DNA of 64,000 nt from an uncultured Prevotellaceae bacterium (GCA_900314755.1 OMWH01000009.1:62001-126000), one strand, 5' to 3'; shown: positions 1 through 9,149, counted from the first letter of the stretch. Numbers and translations: made by a program. The notes: generated by a model from the sequence alone, not told the origin.

Positions 1-196
1 GCCATGCAATAGGCACCGCGTTCATAGCGACAATATTACAAGCCGTGCGGTCTTCATCACCAAAAGGTTTTGGCAGACATAGCGTGATATCCATATCACC
101 CTGGGCATGCAAACCCTGAGAGATACCATAGTTCGCAGTAGCGAGTCCACCGAATACGTGAGGAGGATACTCCCATCCAAACATTAATACTTTCAT
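1..196 (-). CDS. Glycosyltransferase N-terminus (glycogen synthase-like), partial
   Basis: Only the first 65 codons are present; the gene runs off the left edge. The start at 196 follows a good AGGAGGAGAAG ribosome site. The N-terminus MKVLMFGWEYPPHVFGGLA is the nucleotide-sugar transferase opening typical of GT4/GT5 enzymes (starch/glycogen synthase type, with the GG loop). It lies 17 bp downstream of the debranching enzyme gene in the same direction. In Bacteroidota a GT5-like glycosyltransferase beside an amylo-1,6-glucosidase is a recurrent glycogen-metabolism pair, so a role in alpha-glucan synthesis is likely. Substrate cannot be judged from this fragment. Confidence 0.75.
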   Translation of the reverse strand, partial: MKVLMFGWEYPPHVFGGLATANYGISQGLHAQGDMDITLCLPKPFGDEDRTACNIVAMNAVPIAW

Positions 197-213
197 AGTC
201 TTCTCCTCCTATT

Positions 214-2196
214 TTACTTTTGATATGAATATTTCTCCAACAGTTTCAGTGTACGGAGAATCTCAGCGACATTCATGGCAAATGCCATGGCACCACGTCC
301 GTGGAATGGCGGGTTACCGTCGAACAACTCACTGATGGTTCCCAGTGCGTGATAGTTGATCTCATCCTCATAGCCTACCATCTGACGCTCTACGAAACTC
401 AAACGAGTGCGCTTGTAAATCTTCAGACAGGCCTCCATATAGAATCCACCAAGCCATGGCCATGCCGTACCCTGATGGTAAGCATAGTCACGCTGTGTCT
501 GCGGACCGACATACATCGGGTTATAGCCTCCGCTCTTCGGGGAGAGGGAACGCAATCCTTTCGGTGTCAGCAGTTCACGGGTACAGATATCCAATACGCT
601 CTTCTTCTGCTCCTGAGAAAGTGGCGAATAGTCGAAGGCAACAGTGAATATCATATTAGGACGAACACTCCAGTCCATCATATTACCATCCACATAGTCG
701 AGCAAATAGCCATACTCATTGAGGAAGGTCTCCACAAACGAAGCCTTGCAGAGTTCTGCACGCTCTTCCAGTTTCTTGGCATATTTCTTGTCACCGAACT
801 CGGTCTCCAATGAAGCACAGAACTTCAGGGCATTATACCATAGTGCATTGAACTCTACGATATAACCAGAACGGGGTACTACAGGATGACCGTTGGCAGT
901 GGAGTTCATCCATGTGATAGCCTTGTCGCGACCATTGGCATAAAGTAGTCCGTTCTCATCCAGACGCATATTGGAGTTACCACCTTTGATGACATAGTCA
1001 ACGATGTCCTTCACCAATTTACCATACATCTTGTAGCCTTTCTCCACTCCTGCATCCTTGGCATACTGCTGGATAGCCCATATAGCCCACAGTGGAACAT
1101 CGGGATGCTCTATCTCATAAATCTTTACACTCAGAGGTTTGTCCTCCATGAACTCACGAAGTCCTTTCTCTGCGGTCTTCATCACATGCTCAAAGTAATC
1201 CTGTTCACCAATAGCAAGCGTCAGACCAGGCAGGGCGATAAACGTATCACGGGCACGAGCCTTGAACCAAGGATATCCTGCCAGCAGATAGCGGTCGTCA
1301 CTGTCATCAAGTTCCTCTGCAGAGCTGCCACTGCGGCGATCACGGAAGTGGAACTGATGGGCAGCAGCAACCAGGCAGTGATAGAAGTTATCACGAGGCT
1401 GGCGAAGATCATACTCCTTCTGGAACAATGTCTTCAGCGTGTTACTCTTGATCTCTTTAGTAGAGGCTGCGAAGATAATACTCTCACCTTTCTTAATAGA
1501 TACCTCGAAATAACCGGGAACATAGAGATCCTCATTAGAGGCATATCCACGCTCCTGCTCTTTCGGATACTCCACGCCACGATACCAGTCAGGCTGGAAC
1601 ACGAACTCATTCTTCTTGTTGAACTGCATGTACAGGTCAGGATACCCGGCATACATACAAGTCTTGATACCATTATCCACCTCATGATACTCACGGGATG
1701 CCGTTGAGTTCTCATGGGTAAACTGCCTTACTGAACGGAAGGCGAGGAAGGGACGGAATCTCAACGTTGTAGCAGAATGAGCATCTTCCAGTGTATAGCG
1801 AATCAGAATTCGATCCTCATAAGCCTGGAAGATAGTCTCTCGTTTTAATAACACACCGCCTACACGATAAAGGGTGGTAGGCACTACGTCACAAGTAAAC
1901 TCACGGATATACTTATGACCCTTCGGGCTGAAATTGTTGCCCTGGTACTTATGGAGTCCGAGATTGAACTCAGCACCGTGCTGAATCACCGTACAGTCGA
2001 AAGACGACAAAAGAACATGATTCTCGTCATCGAGCTCTGGTACGGGAACAACGAGCAGACCATGATACTTACGCGTATTGCAGTCAACGAGTGTCGAACT
2101 GCTATAGGCACCAGAACGGTTTGTTCGAAGTAATTCACGACGGAGCGACTCCTCCAGGTTAGTCATTACAGCTTTTTCTAATCGCAAATAACTCAT
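214..2196 (-). CDS. Glycogen debranching enzyme (amylo-alpha-1,6-glucosidase)
   Basis: A 660-residue cytoplasmic enzyme expected to hydrolyse alpha-1,6 branch glucose units of glycogen. It has the two-part layout of the bacterial GDE family: an N-terminal beta-sandwich (roughly residues 15-260, including the early NRSGAYSSSTLVDCNTRKYHG motif region) and a C-terminal (alpha/alpha)6 barrel of the GDE_C type (about 290-650, with AGYPWFKARARDTFIALPGL and HQGTAWPWLGGFY). There is no signal peptide. The first ATG at 2196 has an AGGAACT ribosome site; a second in-frame ATG (MTNLEES) lies 10 codons later and could also be used. It is probably co-transcribed with the downstream glycosyltransferase. 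Confidence 0.9.
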   Translation of the reverse strand: MSYLRLEKAVMTNLEESLRRELLRTNRSGAYSSSTLVDCNTRKYHGLLVVPVPELDDENHVLLSSFDCTVIQHGAEFNLGLHKYQGNNFSPKGHKYIREFTCDVVPTTLYRVGGVLLKRETIFQAYEDRILIRYTLEDAHSATTLRFRPFLAFRSVRQFTHENSTASREYHEVDNGIKTCMYAGYPDLYMQFNKKNEFVFQPDWYRGVEYPKEQERGYASNEDLYVPGYFEVSIKKGESIIFAASTKEIKSNTLKTLFQKEYDLRQPRDNFYHCLVAAAHQFHFRDRRSGSSAEELDDSDDRYLLAGYPWFKARARDTFIALPGLTLAIGEQDYFEHVMKTAEKGLREFMEDKPLSVKIYEIEHPDVPLWAIWAIQQYAKDAGVEKGYKMYGKLVKDIVDYVIKGGNSNMRLDENGLLYANGRDKAITWMNSTANGHPVVPRSGYIVEFNALWYNALKFCASLETEFGDKKYAKKLEERAELCKASFVETFLNEYGYLLDYVDGNMMDWSVRPNMIFTVAFDYSPLSQEQKKSVLDICTRELLTPKGLRSLSPKSGGYNPMYVGPQTQRDYAYHQGTAWPWLGGFYMEACLKIYKRTRLSFVERQMVGYEDEINYHALGTISELFDGNPPFHGRGAMAFAMNVAEILRTLKLLEKYSYQK

Positions 2197-2341
2197 AGTT
2201 CCTATTTTAAGGTTTTCGTTTTAGATTTGTTTTCAATTTCCAAAAGTACACAATTTCATCGTGATGACAAAATAATTAATGATATTTTTTGTGAAAAGCA
2301 TTGATTTTTATGGCAGTCGAAGATTATTAACTGGAAAAATA

Positions 2342-2371
2342 TTGTCATTCTATTCTTTTTTAGTACTTTTG
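2342..2371 (+). promoter_or_regulatory. Promoter of the Crp/Fnr-family gene
   Basis: TTG at 2342-2344, a 19-nt spacer and TACTTTTG at 2364-2371 match the Bacteroidota housekeeping promoter. It sits about 30 bp before the start codon. Confidence 0.7.
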
Positions 2372-2401
2372 CATCGCTAATTGTGACAAGCCACCTATAT
2401 C

Positions 2402-3109
2402 ATGGTCAACATTGGAAAGGAAAACGAGAGAGAACAGATCAGGAATGCCATTAAGGATTTGTGGGAATTGCTCACAGAGGAACAAAAGTCATATTTGATG
2501 AAGTTTGTTTCTTTGCAGCGATTCAAGAAAAACGAGTCTATCTACCATGAGGGTGACACTCCTGAATATCTTTTTTGCCTCGCCAAAGGCAAGGTGAAAA
2601 TTTTCAAAGAAGGTATAGGAGGTCGTCACCAGATAGTACGCATGGCAAAACCAGAAGGTTTCTTCGGTTATCGTGCAGGTTTTGCGGGTGACCAATATAG
2701 TACTTCCGCTGCCGCTTTTGACTCAGCGGTTGTCTGTCTGATACCCTTGTCTGTCATCACAACGGTTCTCAAAGAGAATAATGAGGTGGCTATTTATTTC
2801 ATCAAACAACTCGCCAACCTGCTGGGGCATGCGGATGAACAGACCGTCAATCTGACGCAGAAGCATATCAGAGGACGCCTTGCAGAAGCATTATTCAGGT
2901 TAAAAAACAAATACGGGACGGAAGCTGACGGTAAGACACTGGATATCAGCTTGAGCCGTGAGGACCTTGCCAGCTTGTCGAACATGACAACCAGCAATGC
3001 CATCCGCACACTCTCCGCGTTTGCTTCTGAGAAGCTGATTGCCATTGACGGACGACACATCATGTTACTGGATGAGGAAAAGCTACATAAGGTGTCAAGA
3101 AAAGGCTAA
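2402..3109 (+). CDS. Crp/Fnr-family transcription regulator
   Basis: A 235-residue cytoplasmic DNA-binding protein. Residues ~30-145 form a cyclic-nucleotide-binding-type beta barrel (FKKNESIYHEGDTPEYLFCL followed by GKVKIFKEG), and ~160-225 a Crp-type winged helix (LSREDLASLSNMTTSNAIRTL). No Fnr-type cysteine cluster is seen at the N-terminus, so it is unlikely to carry a 4Fe-4S oxygen sensor. Its ligand is unknown. The gene has its own promoter and ends in a 4-nt stop-codon overlap (CTAA) with the convergent lipid kinase gene. It is divergent from the glycogen genes, but nothing in the sequence proves that it controls them. Confidence 0.88.
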   Translation: MVNIGKENEREQIRNAIKDLWELLTEEQKSYLMKFVSLQRFKKNESIYHEGDTPEYLFCLAKGKVKIFKEGIGGRHQIVRMAKPEGFFGYRAGFAGDQYSTSAAAFDSAVVCLIPLSVITTVLKENNEVAIYFIKQLANLLGHADEQTVNLTQKHIRGRLAEALFRLKNKYGTEADGKTLDISLSREDLASLSNMTTSNAIRTLSAFASEKLIAIDGRHIMLLDEEKLHKVSRKG

Positions 3110-4032
3110 TCAGGAATCAGGAAATTAACCACCTCTTGCTCTACATTGATATGGTAAGTCCCAACGGGTGTACCAATCAACCTGCCATCAATACTTACCA
3201 AAGCATGTTTCGCCTCTTCCACTTTCACGTCACGAGTTCTGTATGGATGAACACTACGGTGATTCAGGAAACGTCCCGTCAACAGCAGCCATAGCCCTGC
3301 AAAGAACTGCAGCACACCTGTATGATAGACCACTGACACATCCAGCAATCCGTTATAAGGGACAGCATTGGGCGTTTGTCCATAGCCAGGACCACTACCT
3401 ATGCACATCGTCATCACTTTCCTGTTGATGACATCAGAATTGATCTTCACATTCATCTTATAGTCCATCCTATGGAAGATCATCAAGAAAATAGAGACAA
3501 TGAACGACAGGGTACGTGAACCCAATAACGAACGGGTCTGCCTACGCATATTCATCACATCGGCAATCAGTCCGATATTGATACAGTTCAGGAAATAACG
3601 GTGGCACTGTTCTCCTTTCTTATTCGTATAACGGATACAGCCAAGGTCCACCTGGCGGACACGGTGCTTGATGAGCCAGTCGACGGTCTGTTCCATATTA
3701 CCCTCCTTAAAGTCCCAATAGCGGGCAAAGTCATTCATCACTCCATTAGGGATAACACCCAGGGCAATAGTGTCACGCACCTGCTTCTCCTCTTTCATCA
3801 GACAGTTGACGGCATCATTCAGTGCTGAGTCACCACCCATGACGATGATGGTCTTATAGCCATTATGTATCAACATGGACATCAGCCGTTCCACGCTGTC
3901 TGATGTCTCGCTTTGAACAAAGTCATACTGAACATGACGCTCATTAAGGACAGACTGTATCTTCTCCCGTTGCTTACTTGATCGTCCTTTGGGACAATAC
4001 AATATGCCCCATCTTGTCTCTTCTACTGCCAT
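3106..4032 (-). CDS. Diacylglycerol/lipid kinase family protein
   Basis: A 308-residue protein of the DAGK catalytic-domain family (LCB5/YegS type). The nucleotide-binding motif is visible as IIVMGGDSALNDAVNCLM (usually GGDGT.NEV), followed by ALGVIPNGVMNDFARYW (usually GxxPxGTxNDFAR). The usual GGDGT reads GGDSA here, and PxGT reads PNGV, so substrate use may differ from DgkB/YegS. A C-terminal beta-sandwich half (about 140-308) contains the typical SIDGRLIG turn. It overlaps the end of miaA by 10 bp and is probably translated from the same message. Confidence 0.8.
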   Translation of the reverse strand: MAVEETRWGILYCPKGRSSKQREKIQSVLNERHVQYDFVQSETSDSVERLMSMLIHNGYKTIIVMGGDSALNDAVNCLMKEEKQVRDTIALGVIPNGVMNDFARYWDFKEGNMEQTVDWLIKHRVRQVDLGCIRYTNKKGEQCHRYFLNCINIGLIADVMNMRRQTRSLLGSRTLSFIVSIFLMIFHRMDYKMNVKINSDVINRKVMTMCIGSGPGYGQTPNAVPYNGLLDVSVVYHTGVLQFFAGLWLLLTGRFLNHRSVHPYRTRDVKVEEAKHALVSIDGRLIGTPVGTYHINVEQEVVNFLIPD

Positions 4033-4946
4033 AGTGCTATTATCTCCTTTACTTTTTCTTCCATCGGCTGCATTGCCTCTACCCAGTGTATCTTGAAACC
4101 CCGGCGCTCCATCCCCCTGAACCAGGTCATCTGCCGTTTGGCAAACTGATGAATGGCTATCTCCAGACGTTGGAACATCTCGTCGTAGGTTGTCTTACCA
4201 ATCAGGTATTCCGTGACAAACTTATACTCCAGACCATAGTATATCAGGTCCTCTGCGGGAATACCACTCTCGAGCAATACCTTTACCTCTTCCACCATCC
4301 CTTCTTCCAACCGTGTTTTCAACCGTCGGGTAATCTTCTCACGACGCTGTTCCCTGTCAATATTCACACCGATGATCAGTGAGTCGACAGGAGGCAGCTC
4401 CCTGCGAGGAGTGGGATGCTCCAGATTATAAGTCTCTATCTCTATGGCACGGATGGCACGCTGACAGGAATCCACGTCTGTCTTGTTATGCATGTTCGAG
4501 TTGTTCTTTGTTTTCAGCTCCACCAGCATCTGTGTCAGCTCATCCAACGTCTTGCCTTCGAGCTGTTGGCGAAGAACGGGATTCTGCGGTACAGGCGAAA
4601 GATGGTAGCCTTTCAATACCGCCTCGATATAAAGTCCTGTACCTCCACAGAGGATAGGCTGTGCTCCTCGGCTCAGAATATCCTGATAGGCATCAAAGAA
4701 GTCCTGCTGGTATTGGAAGAGGTTGTATTTCGTTCCCGGTTCACAGATGTCTATCAGATGATAGGGCACGCCATCATAATCTGCAAGATCCTTGCCTGTT
4801 CCGATATCCATACGACGGTATACCTGACGGGAGTCAGCGGAGATAATCTCTCCCCCCACCTCTTTCGCCAGTGCAGCAGCCAGCGGTGTCTTGCCGCTTG
4901 CTGTCGGACCGAGTATGGTAATCATCTGCTTTCCCACCTTCATCAA
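4023..4946 (-). CDS. miaA: tRNA dimethylallyltransferase MiaA
   Basis: Transfers dimethylallyl from DMAPP to N6 of A37 in tRNAs reading UNN codons. The P-loop GPTASGKT is at residues 13-20, followed by DSRQVYRRMDIGTGK and the FLCGGTGLYIEAVLKG-type region. RAIRAIEI and the C-terminal QMTWFRGMERR motif are also present. Length 307 is normal for the family. The first methionine is chosen because it falls 2 nt from the upstream luxS stop; M8 is an alternative. The gene forms a run luxS-miaA-lipid kinase. Confidence 0.95.
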   Translation of the reverse strand: MMKVGKQMITILGPTASGKTPLAAALAKEVGGEIISADSRQVYRRMDIGTGKDLADYDGVPYHLIDICEPGTKYNLFQYQQDFFDAYQDILSRGAQPILCGGTGLYIEAVLKGYHLSPVPQNPVLRQQLEGKTLDELTQMLVELKTKNNSNMHNKTDVDSCQRAIRAIEIETYNLEHPTPRRELPPVDSLIIGVNIDREQRREKITRRLKTRLEEGMVEEVKVLLESGIPAEDLIYYGLEYKFVTEYLIGKTTYDEMFQRLEIAIHQFAKRQMTWFRGMERRGFKIHWVEAMQPMEEKVKEIIALWQ

Positions 4947-4948
4947 TA

Positions 4949-5443
4949 TTATGCGTCAGCAAATACCTTACCGTCATCAAGGGTTACCTGCAACGGTGTA
5001 TACTCACAATGGAAATCGTTCCGCAAACGGTCCAGATACCTCCTACACTCCCACTTACACATCGGCAGGTCGTGCAGCAGGTAGTTACCACAGGTCTCTG
5101 GGGTCGTGGCAGGCACCTCACTCTGGGTCAGTATCCATTCCAAGCACTCGATAGTCAGTTTCCTCATGTCCTGGGCACTATACTTACCTGTCATAACGAT
5201 ATACATACCTGTCAGACAGCCCATCGGTCCGACATACACCACATCGTCCTTCACGCAGGAGTTACGGAACCAGGTCGCCATCAGGTGTTCGATACTATGC
5301 ATGGCTGCAGGAGCCACCGCCGGTTCCTTGTTGGGCTCCGTGATACGCAGGTCAAAGGTACGGAAACGCTTGTCGTCTCTCGAGATATAGATACCCGGTT
5401 TCAGATGGGTATGATCAATAGTAAAACTCTGTATGACTTCCAT
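4949..5443 (-). CDS. luxS: S-ribosylhomocysteine lyase LuxS
   Basis: Cleaves S-ribosylhomocysteine to homocysteine and DPD, the AI-2 precursor, in the activated methyl cycle. The zinc-binding HxxEH motif is HSIEH at residues 49-53. The catalytic cysteine lies in VGPMGCLTGMYI and the third metal ligand near LPMCKWEC. I chose the start at 5443 (MEVIQSFTIDHTHL), not an upstream in-frame ATG at 5494. The upstream ATG lies in the gap terminator and before the luxS promoter. The result is 164 residues, the usual LuxS length. Confidence 0.95.
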   Translation of the reverse strand: MEVIQSFTIDHTHLKPGIYISRDDKRFRTFDLRITEPNKEPAVAPAAMHSIEHLMATWFRNSCVKDDVVYVGPMGCLTGMYIVMTGKYSAQDMRKLTIECLEWILTQSEVPATTPETCGNYLLHDLPMCKWECRRYLDRLRNDFHCEYTPLQVTLDDGKVFADA

Positions 5444-5464
5444 AACTAAAATTCTTTCAATATG

Positions 5465-5472
5465 CAAAGATA
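5465..5472 (-). promoter_or_regulatory. luxS promoter -7 element
   Basis: On the minus strand this reads TATCTTTG, 21 bp before the luxS start. It follows directly after the T-tract of the gap terminator, so luxS is transcribed separately from gap. Confidence 0.7.
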
Positions 5473-5481
5473 GAAAAAAAA

Positions 5482-5506
5482 AGCCGTCCGACAAAATCGG
5501 ACGGCT
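5482..5506 (-). terminator. Rho-independent terminator after gap
   Basis: A perfect 10-bp stem, AGCCGTCCGA / TCGGACGGCT with loop CAAAA, is followed on the minus strand by nine T residues. Confidence 0.9.
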
Positions 5507-5528
5507 AATATTTAGTGAAGAACTTATC

Positions 5529-6415
5529 TTATTTCAGCTCAGCGAGGTACTTGATAGTACGAACCATCTGAGAAGTGTAAGAGTTCTCGTTGTCATACCA
5601 AGCAACAACCTGTACGAGAGAGTTGCCGTCACCCATCTTAGAAACCATGGTCTGGTTAGCGTCGAAGAGTGAACCGAACTTCATACCGATGATATCGCTG
5701 GAAACGAGCTTCTCCTCAGTGTAGCCGAAAGACTCGTTGGTAGCAGCCTTCATAGCAGCGTTGATACCCTCAACAGTTACCTCACCCTTAACAACAGCGT
5801 GCAGGATAGTGGTAGAACCTGTAGGAGTTGGGATGTTCTGAGCACCGGCACGTGCACGCTGAACATCACCCTTGCGCTGAGGACCGTCCAGAATCATCTG
5901 GTCGCCAGTGTAAGCGTGTACAGTTGTCATGATACCGCTCTGGATAGGAGCGAAATCGTTCAGAGCCTTTGTCATAGGAGCCAGACAGTTAGTGGTGCAA
6001 GAAGCTGCAGAGATCACTTTGTCGGCAGGAGTCAGAGTCTTGTGGTTAACGTTGTATACAATAGTAGGCAGATCGTTACCTGCAGGAGCAGAGATAACAA
6101 CCTTCTTGGCACCAGCGGTCAGGTGAGCAGAAGCCTTCTCCTTAGAAGTATAGAAACCTGTGCACTCCAGAACAACGTCTACGTCCAGTTTACCCCAAGG
6201 CAGCTCAGCTGCGTTAGGAATAGCATAGATGGTGATCTTCTTACCATCCACAACGATGTAGTCCTCACCAGCCTCAACAGTGTGCTTGTTCTCACCGAAC
6301 TTGCCACAGAAACCACCCTGAGCGGTGTCATACTTCAACAGGTGAGCCAGCATCTTATCTGACGGAATGCGAGGCGACCGATACGGCCGAAACCGTTAAT
6401 TGCTACTTTTGTCAT
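5529..6415 (-). pseudogene. gap: Type I glyceraldehyde-3-phosphate dehydrogenase with two deletions
   Basis: The gene starts at 6415 with [19 protein letters not shown], the normal Rossmann-fold opening. The reading frame is then lost at 6354-6360: in this frame translation ends after 26 codons. From 6353 a different frame continues [14 protein letters not shown] to the normal C-terminus at 5529. The missing piece is the beta-2 region (about 18 residues ending in the usual AINDLTSPK). A second, in-frame gap lies at 5831/5832: RARAGAQNI joins PTPTGSTT directly. That skips about 29 residues (the VPNSTGAAKAIGL...QRV stretch present in all GAPDHs, including part of the S-loop). Catalytic Cys (SAASCTTNC) and His (TVHAYTGDQ) are kept. 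Either a real pseudogene or an assembly fault; promoter and terminator look intact. Confidence 0.8.
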
Positions 6416-6464
6416 TTTTACTAATTTATTAAAAGAGTTATATAAAAATTTTCTTTTTCGGGCA

Positions 6465-6472
6465 CAAAGTTA
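6465..6472 (-). promoter_or_regulatory. gap promoter -7 element
   Basis: Reads TAACTTTG on the minus strand, about 50 bp before the gap start at 6415. Confidence 0.65.
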
Positions 6473-6484
6473 CAAAAAAATTAT

Positions 6485-6492
6485 TATATTTG
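6485..6492 (+). promoter_or_regulatory. mscL promoter -7 element and long leader
   Basis: TATATTTG is divergent from the gap promoter, only 12 bp away. The transcript would have a leader of about 130 nt, rich in repeats of ATTAAACATTAA. I see no known riboswitch in it. Confidence 0.55.
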
Positions 6493-6630
6493 CACTTGAT
6501 TTCTGTCTTAATTAAGATTAAAGATACGGCATTAAACATTAAAAATGAGATAAATCAAGGCTTCAATGCTGAGATTGTAAAATGCAGATTACAATTTAAA
6601 CATTAATATTAAACATTAAACATTAAGATT

Positions 6631-7056
6631 ATGGGATTTTTTAAAGAATTCAAGGAGTTTGCCATGAAAGGCAACGTCATGGACATGGCTGTCGGTGTGA
6701 TCATCGGCGGTGCTTTTGGTAAGATTGTCACCTCATTAGTATCTGACATCCTGATGCCAATCATCAGTGTTTGCACTGGTGGTATCGACTTCACCAACCT
6801 GTTCATCAACATGACTGACGACACGAAGTATGCCACACTGGCTGCCGCACAGGAGGCTGGTGCCAATGTGTTTGCTTGGGGTCAGTTCTGCCAGAACATC
6901 ATCGACTTCCTGATTGTCGCTTTCTGTATCTTCATGATGATTAAGGCAATGAACAAGCTCAACCGCAAGAAGGAAGAGCCCGCTCCCGAGGCTCCCGCAG
7001 GACCTACTCAGGAGGAGCTGCTCGCAGAGATCCGTGACTTGCTGAAGCAGAAATAA
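6631..7056 (+). CDS. mscL: Large-conductance mechanosensitive channel MscL
   Basis: A 141-residue inner-membrane channel that opens under hypo-osmotic shock. The N-terminal amphipathic helix [20 protein letters not shown] leads into TM1 ([22 protein letters not shown]). TM2 is at about 85-108 ([20 protein letters not shown]). The charged C-terminal helix is [11 protein letters not shown]...[13 protein letters not shown]. Length and layout are standard. A terminator follows directly, so it is monocistronic. Confidence 0.95.
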   Translation: MGFFKEFKEFAMKGNVMDMAVGVIIGGAFGKIVTSLVSDILMPIISVCTGGIDFTNLFINMTDDTKYATLAAAQEAGANVFAWGQFCQNIIDFLIVAFCIFMMIKAMNKLNRKKEEPAPEAPAGPTQEELLAEIRDLLKQK

Positions 7057-7083
7057 ATCAAGAATTTGACTTCTTTATTATAA

Positions 7084-7118
7084 TATAAGGTGGCAGATTT
7101 TGCCACCTTATATTTTTT
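7084..7118 (+). terminator. Terminator after mscL
   Basis: A 12-bp perfect stem TATAAGGTGGCA / TGCCACCTTATA with a 5-nt loop is followed by TTTTTT. Confidence 0.88.
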
Positions 7119-7121
7119 GTA

Positions 7122-7129
7122 TACCTTTG
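7122..7129 (+). promoter_or_regulatory. Promoter -7 element of the SulP gene
   Basis: TACCTTTG lies 25 bp upstream of the SulP start, directly after the mscL terminator. Confidence 0.65.
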
Positions 7130-7154
7130 CAACCGTTTTCAGAATAATAAGATA

Positions 7155-8861
7155 ATGGTAAAGACTTTAGACTTCAAGCCGAAGATGTTCTCGGCTATCA
7201 GGAATTACAACAAAAAAACGTTCCTTGCCGACTTGATGGCGGGTATCATCGTGGGTATCGTGGCACTGCCTCTTGCCATCGCTTTTGGTATAGCCAGTGG
7301 TGTTTCACCTGAGAAGGGTATCATCACTGCCATTGTGGCAGGTCTTATGATATCGCTCTTTGGTGGTTCAAAGGTACAGATTGGTGGTCCTACGGGTGCC
7401 TTCATCGTCATTGTCTATGGCATCATCCAGCAGTATGGCATGCAGGGACTGACCATCGCCACGCTGATGGCAGGTGTGTTCCTGATTCTGTTAGGAGTGC
7501 TGCGTCTGGGAACGATCATCAAATACATCCCCTATCCTATCGTCGTGGGCTTTACCAGCGGTATCGCCGTCACCATCTTCACCACGCAGATCAAGGACCT
7601 GCTGGGTATGCAGATGGAGGTGGTACCTAGTGACTTTATCGAGAAATGGATTGCTTATTTCGGGAACATCGGGAATATCGACTGCTGGAGCGCCGTCATG
7701 GGTATTGCCAGTGTCGTCATCATCGCCGCATGGCCCATGCTGGCACGTGTCTTCCGGCTGTCCCCCCTTCGTTCGCTACCGGGGTCGTTAGTGGCAATCA
7801 TCGTCATCACTGTCATTGCGTTGTTGCTGAAGCAGTATGCGGGAGTGACGACGATAGAGACCATCGGCGACCGTTTCAGCATCAACTCCCAACTGCCGGG
7901 TGCCGTTGTTCCTGATCTCTCTTGGGAGACTATCAAGCGACTGGTGGGTCCTGCCGTGACGATTGCAGTACTCGGTGCCATCGAGTCACTGCTCTCCGCT
8001 ACCGTCGCCGATGGTGTCATCGGTGACCATCATAACTCGAACACAGAACTCATCGGACAGGGTATCGCCAATATCGCATCACCGCTCTTCGGTGGTATTC
8101 CTGCCACAGGAGCCATTGCCCGTACGATGACGAACATCAACAATGGTGGACGCACCCCCGTGGCTGGTATCATCCATGCCGCCGTGCTGTTGCTGATCTT
8201 CCTGTTCCTTATGCCGTTGGCACAGTATATTCCGATGGCATGCCTTGCCGGTGTACTGGTTGTCGTTGCCTATGGCATGAGTGGATGGCGTTCTTTCCTG
8301 GCGATGCTGCGTAATCCGAAGAGCGACATCACCGTCCTGCTGCTCACCTTCTTCCTTACCATCATCTTCGACCTCACCATTGCCATCGAGTTCGGACTCA
8401 TCTGTGCCTGTCTGCTGTTTATGCGACGGATGGCTGAGACGACGGATGTGCATGCCATACTGAATGAGATTGACCTCAATGAGGATGCGGATATGGAGCG
8501 TGGCAACCTGGAGCACCTCACCATTCCTAAGGACGTGGAGGTGTATGAGATCAACGGTCCTTACTTCTTCGGTGCCGGCAACCGTTTCGAGGATATCATG
8601 GCTCGTTATGGTAAGCACCCGAAGGTGCGTATCATCCGAATGCGTAAGGTACCTTTCATCGACTCCACGGGTCTGCATAACCTCGAGAATATGTGTCTGA
8701 TGAGTCAGAAGGAGGGTGTCACCGTTGTCCTCTCGGGTGTCAACGAGAAGGTCGAGACGGTTCTCAAACGCAACAACTTCCAGCGCATCATCGGCGAGGA
8801 AAACATCTGCAACCACATTGACCTCGCACTGGCAAGGGCGAAGGAGATTATTACCCTTTAA
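7155..8861 (+). CDS. SulP/SLC26 family anion transporter with STAS domain
   Basis: A 568-residue inner-membrane anion transporter. The first half (about 20-420) has the 14-segment SLC26 core, including DLMAGIIVGIVALPLAIAFG near the N-terminus and the QIGGPTGAFIVIVYGII segment. The C-terminal STAS domain (about 450-560) contains FIDSTGLHNLENM, the position where related domains are phosphorylated or bind partners. The substrate could be sulfate or bicarbonate; the sequence alone does not decide. It is flanked by its own promoter and stands alone. Confidence 0.9.
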   Translation: MVKTLDFKPKMFSAIRNYNKKTFLADLMAGIIVGIVALPLAIAFGIASGVSPEKGIITAIVAGLMISLFGGSKVQIGGPTGAFIVIVYGIIQQYGMQGLTIATLMAGVFLILLGVLRLGTIIKYIPYPIVVGFTSGIAVTIFTTQIKDLLGMQMEVVPSDFIEKWIAYFGNIGNIDCWSAVMGIASVVIIAAWPMLARVFRLSPLRSLPGSLVAIIVITVIALLLKQYAGVTTIETIGDRFSINSQLPGAVVPDLSWETIKRLVGPAVTIAVLGAIESLLSATVADGVIGDHHNSNTELIGQGIANIASPLFGGIPATGAIARTMTNINNGGRTPVAGIIHAAVLLLIFLFLMPLAQYIPMACLAGVLVVVAYGMSGWRSFLAMLRNPKSDITVLLLTFFLTIIFDLTIAIEFGLICACLLFMRRMAETTDVHAILNEIDLNEDADMERGNLEHLTIPKDVEVYEINGPYFFGAGNRFEDIMARYGKHPKVRIIRMRKVPFIDSTGLHNLENMCLMSQKEGVTVVLSGVNEKVETVLKRNNFQRIIGEENICNHIDLALARAKEIITL

Positions 8862-8920
8862 GTGTCTCCTTCGTCTGTCACAAGAAATGCCTGCACTTGT
8901 AAGGAATGCCTCCTTTCATT

Positions 8921-8983
8921 GTAAATCAAATTGAATTGCAAAGTAAATCAAATTGAATTACCGAGTAATTTAAATTGATTTAC
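8921..8983. repeat. Intergenic short repeats between SulP and the integrative element
   Basis: GTAAATCAAATTGAATT occurs at 8921-8937 and 8943-8959, with a 15/17 inverted copy at 8967-8983. The rest of 8862-9119 holds no gene I can support; a loose hairpin around the TTGCA/TGCAA pair at 9015-9037 is the only other structure. Confidence 0.55.
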
Positions 8984-9119
8984 AATCACAGGTGATATCA
9001 GTGACAATGGCAGCGTAGGGTTGCAGCACCCTTGCAACAGGGTGTTTACAGGTCCTCACTCCCTATACTCGAGGATATCGCCCGGCTGGCAAACCACCAA
9101 ATAAATTCGATAAAAAAAA

Positions 9120-9145
9120 CCGGAAGTTGTCACTTCCGGCTTTTT
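9120..9145 (-). terminator. Hairpin terminator, probably the original guaA terminator
   Basis: CCGGAAGT / ACTTCCGG stem with TGTC loop, with A and T tracts on the two sides, so it can act in both directions. It lies directly beyond the left copy of the guaA 3' end (9150-9165). The intact guaA at 20842 lacks a hairpin after its stop. This fits the element having separated guaA from its own terminator. Confidence 0.7.
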
Positions 9146-9149
9146 AGGT

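Noticed and set aside
301-813. A long frame opposite the debranching enzyme gene
   Set aside because: It is a shadow of the strongly conserved enzyme gene on the other strand, with no family-like features.
5444-5494. An N-terminal extension of luxS beginning at 5494
   Set aside because: It would start inside the gap terminator and upstream of the luxS promoter; family length fits the start at 5443.
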